NCBI GenBank assembly: GCA_039545355.1
Contig: BCJJ01000010.1
Span: 195,085-259,084, forward strand
Direction: 5' to 3'
Length of the DNA: 64,000 bases
Source of the DNA: Trichosporon coremiiforme
Lineage: Eukaryota; Basidiomycota; Tremellomycetes; Trichosporonales; Trichosporonaceae
Positions 1 through 11,760 of this stretch are shown in pieces (the stretch's first letter is position 1; each line of letters begins with the position of its first letter). The notes below the pieces were generated by a model. It was not told where the DNA came from and ran no database searches. It saw only the letters and a program-made list of their open reading frames with translations. Made by a program: the position numbers and the translations under genes.

Positions 1-922
1 GGATCCCGGCCGCAGAGTAGTTGGCAATGACCTCGGCGACCTCGAAGATGTCCTCATAGCCGTAGCGGCAGGAGTGGAATCCGAGACTCCAGTAAGGGAC
101 CATGGGCGAGGGCTTCCAAATGGCGGCCGCCTGACGGGACACATCGGCCGGCGTCGGGCCGTTCAGGAAGAAGAAGTCTGCAATGCCCCCGAGCGTGTTG
201 TACTCGATGTACTTGCCCTGCTCGGGGAACTTGATGTCCATGCCGTTCGAGTTGAGGAGGAAAACGCCGGACGCAGACGGGTTCTCGCCCACCTTCTGGT
301 TGACAATGATGGGGTGGGAGCCGTACAGGTTCGTGCGGGCGGGGACGCCGTATGCATCCCTGTTCCAGAGGGTGCGCATGTATCCCTCCTCGGTGATGGG
401 GAGTGTGAAGTTGTCCGACGACTGCGCCGCGCCCTGGATGTTGGAACCCTCGGCGAGCGCACTCTTGACGCGGACATACTGCTCCTCGAAGATGAGCGCC
501 TGGCCGGAGGTGTCGAAGATGACCTCTCCGTCAGACTTGCGCGTAACCTTGAAGGTGAAGGGGTCCTCTGTGTAGTCGAACTGGAGGTTAGACTCGCGCT
601 GCCCCGGGCCGTCGAGCCTAGGCCAGCCGTCCTGCACCACGTCATCGGGCACGACGTGCGCCCTTCCCTCCGCGTCGGCGATGTGCACGCGCAGCCGGTC
701 GTCGTTGTCGTGCCGCACCGTTAGCTTGAGCTTCTCGTAGTCCGGGCCGTACGCGCCGCACTTGCCCTTCAGCGTGAGCTCGCCATCCAGGCCACAGTCG
801 CTCTGCGTCACCTTCAGGACGTAGCCCTGGCAAGCGTCGACATCGCCGGTGTGCTCGACAGGCGAAGGTATCACGACCTGCGCCGCCGCAAGTGTGAGAT
901 GGGGGATGAGCGACCACAGCAT
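1..922 (-). CDS. Secreted GH31 alpha-glucosidase, N-terminal part (runs off the window)
   Basis: Reading from ATG at 922-920 towards position 1, the frame is open for 307 codons and leaves the window without a stop. The first residues, MLWSLIPHLTLAAAQ, look like a short secretion signal. Around residues 280-291 the protein reads WSLGFHSCRYGY, which matches the conserved W-x-LGFHQCR-x-GY segment where the catalytic barrel of glycoside hydrolase family 31 starts; FFFLNGPTP just before it matches the family's DxFFF-G-TP region. GH31 enzymes release glucose (or xylose in some members) from the non-reducing ends of alpha-glucans. The catalytic Asp residues would lie beyond the window, so substrate cannot be judged. 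No intron is needed in the visible part. Confidence 0.85.
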   Translation of the reverse strand, partial: MLWSLIPHLTLAAAQVVIPSPVEHTGDVDACQGYVLKVTQSDCGLDGELTLKGKCGAYGPDYEKLKLTVRHDNDDRLRVHIADAEGRAHVVPDDVVQDGWPRLDGPGQRESNLQFDYTEDPFTFKVTRKSDGEVIFDTSGQALIFEEQYVRVKSALAEGSNIQGAAQSSDNFTLPITEEGYMRTLWNRDAYGVPARTNLYGSHPIIVNQKVGENPSASGVFLLNSNGMDIKFPEQGKYIEYNTLGGIADFFFLNGPTPADVSRQAAAIWKPSPMVPYWSLGFHSCRYGYEDIFEVAEVIANYSAAGI

Positions 923-2795
923 GTCGCAAAAGTTGGGATGGGGGAATACGCTAGTTGCCCACCATTCTATATAGCCGCTGCTAGCGCGATCTGGGGATCA
1001 TGCTGACCGATGTGCGAGAAATGGGACGCCGGTCGTCAAGTGACGTAGTAAGCTCGGATGTGATGGCTCCTGTGGTACGGCTCCGATCGGGGGCCGCCGA
1101 GGGGCCGCACGAGGGGCCGCACGAGGGCGCGCACGATAACCCCGGGGCGCTTGCTGTGGTCTGATGCCGGCTCATGTGATGGGCAGCAGGGCAAGGTTTT
1201 TGGAGCAGGGCGGCAGGTACAGTGCGTGCGATGGAGCATGTGAAGCATGAAGCGCATCGGCGAGTTCGGTGTCACGCCGATCGGCCGAGCCGCGAGCCGA
1301 GGATGATCGCATGTTGCCTGCAGACTTTCGAAAGTTCAGAACCAGGGTTGCGATCCACCGCGTGAAATAGATCCCACGGTCCAGTCCGAGCTTATGTTCT
1401 CCTACATACTTACGTACTTCTGCGTCGTAATTGTCAGAGACATGTAGCACAGCACACAGGAGGAATGAGACGGCTCCTTGGAAATCTTGGTTCCGGCGCT
1501 AGACTGAGCCTTGCAAACTACCGAGATAGCGGTTGACAAGGCACACGTGACGCACCGGAGACACACCGACGTCACCGAACATCCTATGGCTGGTTCAACC
1601 TGTTCACGGCTGTGCACTTCTGCAACGGAGCTCGCTCCGAGGGTGAGGACATGCAGCTTGGACCTATCAGAAGAAATCAGCTCACTTATTTCATCAACTC
1701 ATGCGTGACATTCACAGCCCTGAGCTGCGAGTATGGATGCCAAGCGAGCTGGCCAATGTCTTCCTCTGCTCGAGATCAAAAGCAAAGGGTTGATGCCGTG
1801 AGCGCTAGTCCAATTCCTACGTCCGATCTCACAGCCGTGGGAACTTCTGATTGACTTCTGCAATGTGCTTTGTGCGCATGTGCCCGCCTGTCTACTCTGG
1901 GCCAGCTGTACCCCGCCGTGCCCCACCATGAGCGCGCCGAGAACATCTATTTCCTCGTTCCCTGGCGAGACAAGGTCATGAGCACGTTCCTCGTCGCCAA
2001 TGTGCCCGAAGAGGCAGGTTTCAGCAGATGCTCCCGTACCTCTGGTGACCTTGAAGAGAGTGTCGATGACGTAAGCCCACTCGTGCCGTGTCGTACAATC
2101 GAGCATAAATGCCGACAGAATTGCCTGAGACCTGTCTTGTGAGTGCGTTGGAGCATGTGAAGCTTATTAAGGTGCGAGACGAGCGCTTGAAGTCGGCGTC
2201 ACACCGAGGCTGCGGGTTACGATATTCTAGAAGTCAGGTCCTCTCTGACGTTCCGGCCCCGAGCCAAACGTCTATCTGGGGTGTCCACTTTCCCAGGCTG
2301 TCGAGGTCATCGTGAGAGTCGTGAAGGTCAGCGTTGCGGAGGCACGTGACTTCGGGACAAAGATCTGCCGGCCACTCGGGCCGAGATACCGTGAACGGAA
2401 GCTGATCCGTGTGCGGGATCAGATGGGTCAAGATCAGGATCCCACGTGCCCCTTTGCAGGTGGCGTGTTTATACGCTTCTCGAAGAAGACACCGCTCCCC
2501 TTCCGCCCAACGAAAGGAAGACCCGAGGGAGCTCCGCAAAGTAAAGTTGACCGATAACTGACTCGAGCGCCTTCAAGGTAACTTATCGAAAGTGGGGACG
2601 CGGGGGACTCGCGCGGGCCTGCATCGGTCTTAACCGTCGTGCCATGGAGCTTTCCGACTGAATCGCTTATATCCAGCTGCTCGCCTTCCTCAGATACCAT
2701 TCCGGGCATGGCCCACCTGATACTCACCCGGAGCAAACTTTGTCCCTCAGTCTACTTATTGACGGTCTCGGAAATCTGACTTCGCTGCATGCACG
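923..2795. other. Intergenic, 1.9 kb, no gene supported
   Basis: This separates the divergent GH31 and UNC-93-like genes. Open frames here are short, overlap on both strands and contain no motif I recognise; the longest (135 codons, minus strand near 1699-2106) has no family signature. Both promoters must lie here. A degenerate tandem repeat GGGGCCGCACGAG/GGGGCCGC occurs near 1090-1125. Nothing else is seen. Confidence 0.5.
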
Positions 2796-4300
2796 ATGCT
2801 GTTTCCCCCTAACATCCCATTCTTAGCGAGTGCTCGCGCCCAGAACTGGGTTGCGAGCGCGATTCTCGGCGCAGCGCCTGGGTACGTAAGGGCTAGGGAC
2901 ATGACTGACTTTCCAGTATCTACCTGGCCATCACGGGTCTGGGCGCCGGTGGTGGGCAGGCAAACAGCGCTCTGCTTTCGGGGATCCAGAACAGCCTCGG
3001 CAACGGTGTCTTCGGCGTGTGCTCCTTCTTCGTCCCTCTGGTCCTGCGCTACTGCAACGTGCGTTGGTTCCTTGTTATCGGTCCTACGGGTTATGCGGTC
3101 TACATCGCTGGTCTCATGTACTTCCAGGCGCAGGGCGAGATGGTCTTTCCACTCGTCCTGTCCGTGTACTGGGGCATGGGCAGCTCGCTGGTGTGGGTGT
3201 CGACGACGTATATCTCGATGGCATACGCGACACGCAAGGAGAAGGGGCATTTCATCAACAACCAGTGGTTAGGCCTCGCAAGTGGCAGTTTGGTCGGAGC
3301 GGCGGTTGCCTTCGGCGCCAACATCCACAAGAGCAAGGCGGCAGGCGTGAGTCAGGGCGTGCTCGGCGCGTGGCTCGCGATCCACCTGTGTGCCGCGCTT
3401 GCGGCGTTCTTCTTTATCCTGCCCAGTGACCGCGTCAAGACCAAGGACGGCAGCACAATCCCCGCCGGCAGCATGATCATGGGCGATTTGAGCTTCATGC
3501 AGACCCTGCGCGAGATGGCCGGTACGTGGGTATCGCCAAAGGTCCTGCTGGTCGCGCTGGCGATGTTCTCCTCAGACTTCTGGCTCGTGTTCGTTGGCTC
3601 GTACAACGCGCGCAACTTCTCCCTCCGCGCCCGCTCCCTCAACACGCTTCTGTATTGGGCAATCCAGATCCCGGCTGCCGAGGCACTCTCACGCCTCCTC
3701 GATCGAAAGGGTTGGACGAATCGCCAGCGCGGCGCTGCAGGATTCTGCACCCTGTTCGTCATGGTTTGCGCGTCCTGGTTCGGTTATTACCTTTGGCAGG
3801 GGCTCAATATCGAGTCGGCCAGCATGAAGAATAAAATCGAGGTGATTGACTGGGCCGATGGCGCTGCGTACGTCAAGGGCCTCGTCGTGTATCTCATCTT
3901 CGGCCTGTCTTACCCCAGTAAGTTCCACAGCCAAGTCCACTACTGACAACAGCGTACCACGTCGTGCTCGTGTTCTACTTCTCGATGCTGGCCTCCGAGG
4001 GCTCGCGCCGCATGACTTACTACTCCGGCATCTTCAAGGGACTGCAGGGCACGGGCCTGTGCCTCGCGTTCGGCATCCAGACGTAAGTTCTAACCGGCGC
4101 CCGAGGCTGACGGCAGGATGAGCCCGAACTACCTGACGCTGGGCATCTGCTACGGCGCTGTTGCGATTGTCTCGCTGCTTCCGCTCGGCTATGCGTTCTG
4201 GAAGTACCTCGAGAACGTCGACCCGGAGCCGTCGGCGGTCGCTGATGACCTCGACCATGACATTCAGGAGATCAAGATGACAGGCGTGGAGAAGGTGTAG
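2796..4300 (+). CDS. UNC-93-like polytopic membrane protein (fungal MFS-related)
   Basis: Exons 2796-2881, 2917-3917, 3953-4082 and 4117-4300 join into 466 codons. Introns are 35, 35 and 34 nt, each with GT-AG ends and a CTGAC-type branch site near the acceptor. The protein starts with a membrane segment followed by ITGLGAGGGQAN, the conserved GLG-GGG motif after TM1 of fungal UNC-93/DUF895 proteins. It continues with about ten hydrophobic segments, and FGANIHKSKAAGVS and YNARNFSLRARSLN are also typical. The C-terminal tail is acidic and probably cytosolic. The family is related to the major facilitator superfamily; substrate and role in fungi are not established. The start is uncertain: a branch-acceptor-like CTAAC...TTAG at 2809-2825 raises the possibility that the N-terminus comes from an upstream exon. 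Confidence 0.8.
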
Positions 4301-5568
4301 ATCTGTAGAGGAATAGAATCCGGCTAAAGCGACGCGAAGAGAAAGGTTGTCCACGTGCTGTAATGAATGCATTTATACGCTGCGTATACGACGAATGCCG
4401 CAGGGTCCGCCCCACGGGCTCCACTCCGTTCAGTAAGTGGGCAGCACTCGCTCGCTTGCATGCGCGCCTGTCTGTCCCCGAACCGTATTGATGCAGAAGC
4501 AAATCTGCTGGATCCCAGTTGCAATTCCAGCAGACCTGGAGCGAGCTGAATCTCATCTCGGTGTGCGGAGCAGGGTTGTTTGGAATCCCTCGGACGACCT
4601 CCCGAAATTGACCCTTTCCCCTGACTTGGACCGATAATGCCGCTGGTCAGGATTCCTCTGTCGAAGAAGGAGATAGCAGATCTCTTCTGCGCATTTCTCC
4701 GCGATAGTCTGCAAGCTTATCTGTGCTCGTGTGAGCAGCGCATGGGAAAGAAATCTGCCTGAAAACTTCGCGCAGTTGAAATAAGCTGGGATAGGCTGCC
4801 GAGGCTAATCTGCTGAGAATATACGCAGCGCGAAAGCCCTGGCGGCGCCGACGGCCCCGCCTGTGCGATTGAGCTCCGCGCGGAATCCGACTCGGAATCC
4901 CTGCGCATCTCTCCCCGGACGCCCACGCGATAAAGCCTGGCATGCATGCGCAACTGGAAAATGGGGGGGGGCGGAGGGCAGAGCGTGCAGAGCGTGCAGA
5001 GCACCTGACCACCGCGTCGGGTGTAAGGAGGCTTGCCCACTCGCGATCAAGCCGCAATTTCGGCAGGCCTTGTGTCACACCTTGTGTCACACCCGAAGCC
5101 AAGGCGCCGCCCAGTCACGAGATCTCAGCTCACGTGCGTCCCCGTGGGCTTCCAACGATACCGGGCGCTTGCGACCTGAATCTGAGATGGATGCGGGGGA
5201 CGCCGCGGGGTAAATCCAGGCAACCAACGGGATTGGGTCCAGATGAGACAATCCCAGGTCCGCGGCAAGGCACGATTGGAGCTGCCCGACGACGCGATGC
5301 GACTGGCCCACCATCGCTGGCACGTTCAAGCGATAACTCGCATAGCACGATACGAGAGCTGATGGCGTGCCCACCTTTTGCGGCAGTTGACGGCTCATGG
5401 CGGGCGGACCGAGGATTCTTGCGCAAACGCCAGCTCCAGCTAACGCAAGCTAACCGGGGCGATGGATGCGCCCTCGCTTTATAACCCAAGCTGGAGCTGC
5501 GGCTCTCCCGGTATCGCTTGTTTATCTCGATTGCGCACTTATCACCGCAGGTGGAGTCCAGCACCATC
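4301..5568. other. Intergenic, 1.3 kb, promoter region of the MFS transporter
   Basis: No open frame here resembles a gene. A 10-bp direct repeat (GTGTCACACC, 5071 onward) occurs twice, and short repeats GAGCGTGCAGAGCGTGCAGAG are near 4980-5000. A TTTATAAC element at 5478-5485 lies about 85 bp before the transporter start and may act as its TATA box. Confidence 0.5.
5478..5485 (+). promoter_or_regulatory. Probable TATA-like box of the allantoate-permease-type gene
   Basis: TTTATAAC stands about 85 bp before the ATG at 5569 in otherwise GC-rich DNA. Position and sequence fit a TATA element; this is inference from sequence alone. Confidence 0.4.
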
Positions 5569-7661
5569 ATGTCCGAGAAAGTCGACAAGGTCGAAGACCT
5601 CAAGCTCGAAGCCGTCGACTCGAAGCTCTCCCACACCAAGCATGGGGTCGGCGTCTCCATCCACAACCCCGCCGCCAACGACGCCGAGCAGCTCGTGCAC
5701 GAGCACGACGAGTTCACGCCCCAGGAGTACAAGAAGCTCATGCTCAAGGTCGACCTGATCCTCATGCCAATGCTCATGATCAGTGAGTCTGCGCCCAGTC
5801 TGCGCCCCGTACTGCGCCTGCTTCTGCGTCTGGCCCCACTGCGCCCCAGAGCTGGCCCTCATATAAACTACTCCGCAGCGCAGAACGGACCTTGAAAGTG
5901 ACATCACGCTAACTCGCAGTCTATGGTCTCCAGTACTCTGACAAGACGAGTCTGTCGTCCGGTGTTGTCTTCGGCCTCCGCGAGGACACACATCTCGTCG
6001 GCAACCAGTTCGGCAACCTGTCCTCGTTCTTCTACATGTCCTATGCTGTTGCGCAGTACCCCATGGCGTGGGTCCTGCAAAAGGTCCCGCTCGGCCGTGG
6101 ACTCGCTGTCTGTGTCATCATTTGGGGCGCCATGGTCCTCTGCCTCGGCGCATGCAACAACTACGCGCAGCTCGCGGCCGTGCGCACGCTTCTGGGCTGG
6201 TTTGAAGCCGTCGTGTGAGTGACGATTGAATTCTGCGGGAACCTCACAACTTTTCGCTGACCTTCCCCAGTACCCCCGGTTTCGCCATCTTCACGTCCAC
6301 TTGGTGGCTTCGTCGCGAGCAGGGCCTGAGACAAGGCCTGTATTACTCGATGAACAGCTTCTTTGCCATGATTTTTGGTGTAGGAATTTACTACATCGGC
6401 AAGAACGCGCAGGAGCACGGAGGACTCTCGGGATGGCGCGTCATCAACTTCTTCCTCGGCGGCGTCACTGTCGGTATGGGTATCCTGTTCTTCATCTTTG
6501 GAGGCACCCCCAATGAGGTCTGGTGGCTGTCCAAGCGCGAGAAGCGCATGGCCAAGGCCCGCATCGTCGAGAACGCGACTGGATCGACTCAGCACCCGTG
6601 GAAGTGGCACCAGGTCAAGGAGTGCTTCAGGGACCCGCAGTACTGGTGAGTGCATGGTCTGAGTGGTGGAAAGGTCTGTGCGCAGCACTGCATAGCGCGT
6701 GCTGTTGCGTGATGCCTGGGTGGCGAGATGGTCGATGGGATCACGGAGGGAAGGCAGACACGGACGAGTGCCACTCGTCGGTAGTCCGTGGGTGGTCTGT
6801 GGCACGCCAACCATTACGGTGTCACCAACCCTGCAAACACTCTCCCCCCTTTCCGAACACATTGACGCGCATCCAATCCCATCCAAAGGCAGCCTATGCC
6901 TCTGCATGCATGCTGACAGCATCCAGGTTCGCCATGCTGTTCGCCTTGTCCGGGAACATCCCTAATGGATCCATTACGGTGAGTTTTCGATTTGTCTAAC
7001 TCCCGCCGTCTCTTCCGAAAATTCGTATGCTAACCCCTAGGTTTTCAACACGCTCGTGTACAAGGGCTTCGGCTTCAGCGACCTGGAGTCGATCCTGTAC
7101 CAGCTTCCCACTTATGCGGTCACTTTCACGATTATCATCTCGACATCGATCGCCGTCCGTTATTACCCGAAACTTCGTTTCCCGCTCGCGATCCTCTATC
7201 AAGCCTTCTGCGCTTTTGTCCTCCTGTTTGTCGGCCTGGCCGAAGTGGGTCGCTGGGCGCGCTGGGGCGTCTGGCTGTTCAGTCTGACGTACTCTATCGC
7301 CACTTTCATCACCGCCTGGCCGATGATCTCAATGAATGTCGCCGGAAGGACCAAAAAATCGTTCTTTGGGGCCTCTTCTCTCGTCGTATACTGCGTGGGG
7401 AACATTATAGGGTCCCAGATCTTCATTCCTTCGGATGCCCCGAAATATCATCGAGGACTGATCGGTTGTGCGATTTGTTTGGTCGCTTCGACCGTTATCA
7501 CCGCCGGATGGTGGTGGTACTATGTCTGGACGAACAGGAAGCGCGCAGCGCACTTCGCCGCTGAGGGCGTTACGGAAGAGGAGCGCCAGTACCGTGCGCA
7601 AGTGAATGGAGAGCTTGATTTGACGGATCTCGAGAACAAGGAGTTTGTTTACGTGACTTAA
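5569..7661 (+). CDS. MFS transporter, allantoate permease (Dal5-like, anion:cation symporter) family
   Basis: Exons 5569-5782, 5920-6214, 6271-6645, 6927-6978 and 7041-7661 give 518 codons. Introns are 137, 56, 281 and 62 nt. All joins keep frame and produce MI-IYGLQYSDKTS, AVV-TPGFAIFTSTWW and QYW-FAMLF, which are hallmark segments of the allantoate permease branch: the Y-x-DK motif in TM1, and TPGF followed by W-x-RREQ-x-R. About twelve hydrophobic segments follow an approximately 60-residue cytosolic N-tail. Family members import allantoate, ureidosuccinate, nicotinate, biotin precursors or other organic anions with protons; the substrate cannot be told from sequence. The fourth exon is only 52 nt. 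The plasma membrane is the expected site. Confidence 0.88.
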
Positions 7662-8423
7662 TTTTTTGTTGGCGTTGCCGAAGGGGGCTTAGGAAAGCGA
7701 CGATCAATAGCGCACAGTTGTTAGTACTCTATGTTATTTTGCACCATCTGAAATCCGAGACGTCTAGCATTCCAAACGGTGCTTGTTTGTGTTGATGGGA
7801 TCAGTGGTTGCAGAGCAACCAGGAAATGAGTCAACTTCGATGTCGACAACGTCGAGTTGGACTAGTGTTGTGGTGGACAAGTGAGGTGGAGGTGGACGAT
7901 TTGCCACCGGCGCGGGGTCTCCACCTCCACCGCCTGCTACTTCCACCTACACCGTCCACCCAACCACCTTAGCGCGAGGTGAGTCAACCGCCTCGTCCCA
8001 ACATGCCCGTCTTCCTCCGTGCATGATGACGAACTTCACTTAACACTCTCTCTAACGCACTTATAATATCTTTATCAAAATCTTCTTTCGATACATCAGT
8101 ACATCAACCCGGTAACAAATCGGCCACCGCCTTCCACCAGTGGGGCGGGCCGCCTTCGACGTGAAGACTGTTGAGCAACACTGCTTCTCAGCACGGTGTC
8201 GCACTGGCGCGATGCCCTTCCTTCTGAACTTCGGTCTAGCGTTACCATGATACACTTCACCGCAATCCTCGACATCAGCTCTTCCGACTCTCCTTATAAC
8301 ACACCAGAGAGGGCTCCAAGGGGTCGCTAGTGTAGACGACATCGACCAGTTGACTTTCTTCACTACTCCGGCGCTGACACCTTGACTTCACTGCGTCAGC
8401 AGAAGACCAAAATCCCCCAAGAC
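7662..8423. other. Intergenic, 0.76 kb, contains an inverted repeat
   Basis: This is the 3' flank of the transporter, unusually AT-rich near 8040-8100 for this window. It holds the 12-bp inverted repeat described separately at 7885-7931. No gene is recognised. Confidence 0.45.
7885..7931. repeat. Perfect 12-bp inverted repeat with 23-bp spacer
   Basis: GGTGGAGGTGGA at 7885-7896 is the exact reverse complement of TCCACCTCCACC at 7920-7931. It lies 220 bp after the transporter stop. It could form a hairpin in RNA or be the remains of a small element; no flanking duplication is evident. Confidence 0.7.
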
Positions 8424-9254
8424 ATGAAAGTCACAGTAGTGGTGTTGATACCAGATAACCATGGCCAACAAGACTCAACCATTTGGCCGGAGCCTGCGGC
8501 GTTAGCGCAGGTTTCTCGCACTGCAGTTGCTTCCAGCGAGGAGGACGGCCCGCGGAATCATATTCAAGTCACCGTGACTACTGGTATTCCCCGCAGTCAA
8601 AGTGAGCCGCGTCATCCGGCGCAGCTGTCATCCGTATACAGGTGGGGGACCCCTGACTCTCCCGTCGCCCGAATTCGCACACACGCTCGTCTTCCGCTGC
8701 CTCTGCAAGCCTTCCAGAGGGATCCGTCGTGCGTAAGTCTGCGATTTACCGTCCCACGGAAGCCCACACTACGGTTAGTGGCAGAAGACACCGAGACGGA
8801 AGATAGCGAGGCGGGGGATAGCAATGAGGATGGCAGCGAGGCGGATGGCAGCCATGAGGACGACAGCAGCCAACATGGCAGCAGGCAGGGAGTCAGTGAG
8901 GCGGAGGGCGACGATGAAAGCAGCGACGACGAAGGCAGTGACCAGGAAGATAGCAGTGGGAACAATAGTGACGACGAAAACAGTGAAGAAAAAGGACGTG
9001 GGGAAGACGGCGGAGAGGACGGCGGAGAAGACGAGACAAGAATCGAGCAAGGTAGCGAAGAAAATGTCAGGAAGACCACCGAGGGGCTTTACACGAACTC
9101 AACGACAACAAGGGTGAAGGGAGCTCGTTCCGTCTCTCATCAGCGCGCCCCCTACTGCCGCGTCCCAGAGCCACGAGCAAGGCACCAGTCATCCTGTCCT
9201 AGCAGCCTACATCATGAATGCGCCACCCCCGCAGCTAATGGGTACGATGCCTGA
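8424..9254 (+). CDS. Doubtful ORF with an acidic low-complexity Asp/Glu/Ser domain
   Basis: ATG at 8424 opens a frame of 276 codons. Residues 1-110 have no recognisable domain. About residues 120-215 are almost only D, E, S and G (for example DDESSDDEGSDQEDSS), and the rest is basic and Ser-rich. Low-complexity GA-rich DNA readily gives long open frames, so this may not be a gene. An overlapping plus frame continues from about 9121 to 9399 with more ordinary composition, so a spliced gene joining the two is possible, but I found no convincing intron. No homologue is recognised. Confidence 0.25.
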   Translation: MKVTVVVLIPDNHGQQDSTIWPEPAALAQVSRTAVASSEEDGPRNHIQVTVTTGIPRSQSEPRHPAQLSSVYRWGTPDSPVARIRTHARLPLPLQAFQRDPSCVSLRFTVPRKPTLRLVAEDTETEDSEAGDSNEDGSEADGSHEDDSSQHGSRQGVSEAEGDDESSDDEGSDQEDSSGNNSDDENSEEKGRGEDGGEDGGEDETRIEQGSEENVRKTTEGLYTNSTTTRVKGARSVSHQRAPYCRVPEPRARHQSSCPSSLHHECATPAANGYDA

Positions 9255-9399
9255 CACGCCTGTTACCAACCGGTGTGCGGCTGTGCTGTGGGAACTTGCG
9301 TGCAAGCGAGCCGGTAAAAACCTCCAGGCTGCCGCAAGGCGCCACGGAGCAGACAGCTCGGAGTACAAGAAGCGCAGGAGGATGTCTACTCCAACCTGA

Positions 9400-10295
9400 A
9401 GTACTTCCGTGGTCGTCTTCTGGGACCGTTGAGGAGAGGCTGGACGCCGATTGGTCCTGGAGGTTGGGATTGGGTAGACTCGAGGTCGCAAGCAGGCAAT
9501 AGGACTTCGGGTAAAGGCTTGTAGTGTATAGCCGTCGGTGTGGTGCGATGGCAAAGGTGCTCACACCTGCTCCCAACGGCAGCCCATGCTGTGGGTAGTC
9601 CAGACGATTATAGACGTCGGTGATCAGATCAGCGGTGTCAACTTCAGTGATGGAGCAGGCTGTGCGATATATCTGTCCAGAGGCGGGGACAGCCGCTGCG
9701 CTGTGCACATACCATAGAAAAACGCTCAGTCGCTATTCTCAGTGTGGTTTGATCATCCAGAATGTCACGATGTCACATCTACACTGGTGCGAGGCTGCCG
9801 CTAAAGCGGCGGCGTGCACCGCTTCGTGCGAGATACGCGTCAGCCTTAGTCGTGAGTCTGTGCAGGGCGTCATCTTTGGGCATGCGAGGTTACTCAGCAG
9901 CATGCGTGTACACTATTATGTGCAACGGAATGGAGTTGATCCACCGTTATCAGTGGCGCTCCCTTGTTTGTCATTTCTTCCGCAACGCAGCCCCGCCTGT
10001 CCCGCATGGGAAGCCCGCAAATCCAGAGCGCATTCCAAGCACGCCAGCCCCACTTGCGTCGATGATGCTGCATAATCTCGCCCCGGCTCCGTGCAGTGCA
10101 TACTCTGAAGCAGTGGCCGGGTCGCCCGGCGGGCAGGGCACGGTGACCACGTGACCAGAGCGCGTCTCCTTTGTTTCGCGCAAGTCCGGCCCGCTTAGGC
10201 CGCTCGCCTTTTGCCGGCATCATAAAATCGGGAGCCTCTCGCAACTCTCTTCTCCACCGCACCACACCACTTCACACCTTATCACACTCCTTACC
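9400..10295. other. Intergenic, 0.9 kb, promoter of the DUF829 gene
   Basis: No gene is recognised. The last 80 bases before 10296 are C/A/T-rich with CACACC repeats, a usual 5' leader in this window, and an ATAAAAT element is present near 10222. Confidence 0.45.
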
Positions 10296-11528
10296 ATGTC
10301 GACGAAAGTCGCCACCTCCGCTGCAGCCAGCGCCGCAGCGGGCATGATCAAGCTCTCGCCGAGCGTGTACTTCCTCCCGCCGCTCCCGCCTGCGCCGGGG
10401 CGCCGGCCATCTCCTCCTCCGGCTGACTCTGTCTCCTCTCTCTCGGCGTCCGTTACGACGCTCGGTTCAATCTCCGACATTGGGAACGACTCAGTCTACT
10501 CTTCCCCCTCCACTGACTCCACCGCCTCGACCACCACCAGCTCGAGCGCGTCCAGCGATAGCGGCGCGCCCGTGTCCCGCCGTGACCCCGGCCTCATCCT
10601 CCTCGGCACCTGGATGGGAGCGGCGCCAAAGCATATCCAGAAGTACACGGACGCGTATCGCCATCTCTTTCCCAGCAGCCCGATCCTGCTCGTCCGCAGC
10701 GAGTCGACGGACTTCATGAAGCCGCGTACGGCGCGGGAGAACCTCCGTCCCGCCGCCCGGCTCGTTGAGGCGTACGCCGCCGACCCTTTCTCGCCCCTCG
10801 TCGTGTCCCCTGCTGCCTCCGCCGACGCCAAGGCTGGAGCCGGTGCCAGCGGCGTGTCGAACGACCTGCTGGTGAAGACTGGGCTCGACAAGCCCGAGCG
10901 GAACAACGCGGGCGGCCCCATGCTCGTGCACGTCTGGAGCAACGGCGGCAGCAACTCTCTCTGGGGTATCCGGCGGCAGTCGAGTGTTTTCCCGCGGTAC
11001 AAGTTGATCATGGACTCGTGCCCGGGACAGTTTCATTATCGCGCGACCTTCACTGCGTTCAGCCTCACGATCCCGTATCCCTGGCTGAGGCGCCTGCTCG
11101 CGCCCCTCATCCACGCCATGTGCTGCTGGTTCTGGGTCCGGCTGCGGGTGCCCGGCGTTTCGAGGCTGATCGGCGGCGAGGGACAGGGCGGGCCGCTGCG
11201 TCTCAGCGCTGACTCGCACAATGACCCGAAGCTCCTGGATGTCGACCGCGGAAGGACGTATATCTACTCGGACGAGGATGCGCTCGTCCCGAGTGCCGAT
11301 GTCGAGGAGCACGCGCGTCAGGCTATGGACAGAGGATTCAGTGTCCGCCTGGAAAAGTTCAAAGGCAGCCAGCACGTCGCGCACGCCAAGAAGGACCCGG
11401 AGAGGTATTGGCGCCTTGTGAGGCAGACTTGGAACGGAGGGCTGGACGGAGAGGGCCTGTCGCAGCAGCAGGATGAGACAGAGAAACAGCAACTGGACAA
11501 TCATTACAGAGACCAAGCTCTGGCCTAG
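10296..11528 (+). CDS. DUF829 / TMEM53-family alpha/beta-hydrolase-like protein (PaxU-type)
   Basis: One uninterrupted frame of 410 codons. Residues 1-95 are a Ser/Pro/Ala-rich, probably disordered leader. The domain starts with DPGLILLGTWMGAAPKHIQKYTDAYRHLFP, typical of the family's first strand and helix. The nucleophile region is VHVWSNGGS (about residue 210), with S-N-G-G in place of the classical GxSxG. The acid region is YIYSDEDALVP and the histidine region is FKGSQHVAHAKKDPERYW, so all three hydrolase landmarks are present in order. Human TMEM53 and fungal PaxU belong here; the biochemical activity is not settled. WLRRLLAPLIHAMCCWFWVRL may associate with membrane. The C-terminus is Gln/Glu-rich. 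Confidence 0.82.
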   Translation: MSTKVATSAAASAAAGMIKLSPSVYFLPPLPPAPGRRPSPPPADSVSSLSASVTTLGSISDIGNDSVYSSPSTDSTASTTTSSSASSDSGAPVSRRDPGLILLGTWMGAAPKHIQKYTDAYRHLFPSSPILLVRSESTDFMKPRTARENLRPAARLVEAYAADPFSPLVVSPAASADAKAGAGASGVSNDLLVKTGLDKPERNNAGGPMLVHVWSNGGSNSLWGIRRQSSVFPRYKLIMDSCPGQFHYRATFTAFSLTIPYPWLRRLLAPLIHAMCCWFWVRLRVPGVSRLIGGEGQGGPLRLSADSHNDPKLLDVDRGRTYIYSDEDALVPSADVEEHARQAMDRGFSVRLEKFKGSQHVAHAKKDPERYWRLVRQTWNGGLDGEGLSQQQDETEKQQLDNHYRDQALA

Positions 11529-11760
11529 CAACAGTAGATAGGATAAATGTTATACTTCTGAGCTATACTGAGCTATAGCCCGCTATTGAGAGAGCGTGTG
11601 AGGGGATAGACTATATAGAATTCTATATACAACAGACCAGCGGAGACGAAAGGACCGGAAACGATGAACACGCTTAGAGACACGGGGAACAGAACAGCAC
11701 ATAATATAGAGATTTGGGGGACCGGAAAGATTGTGGGTTTGTGAACAAATGATTGTCGTT

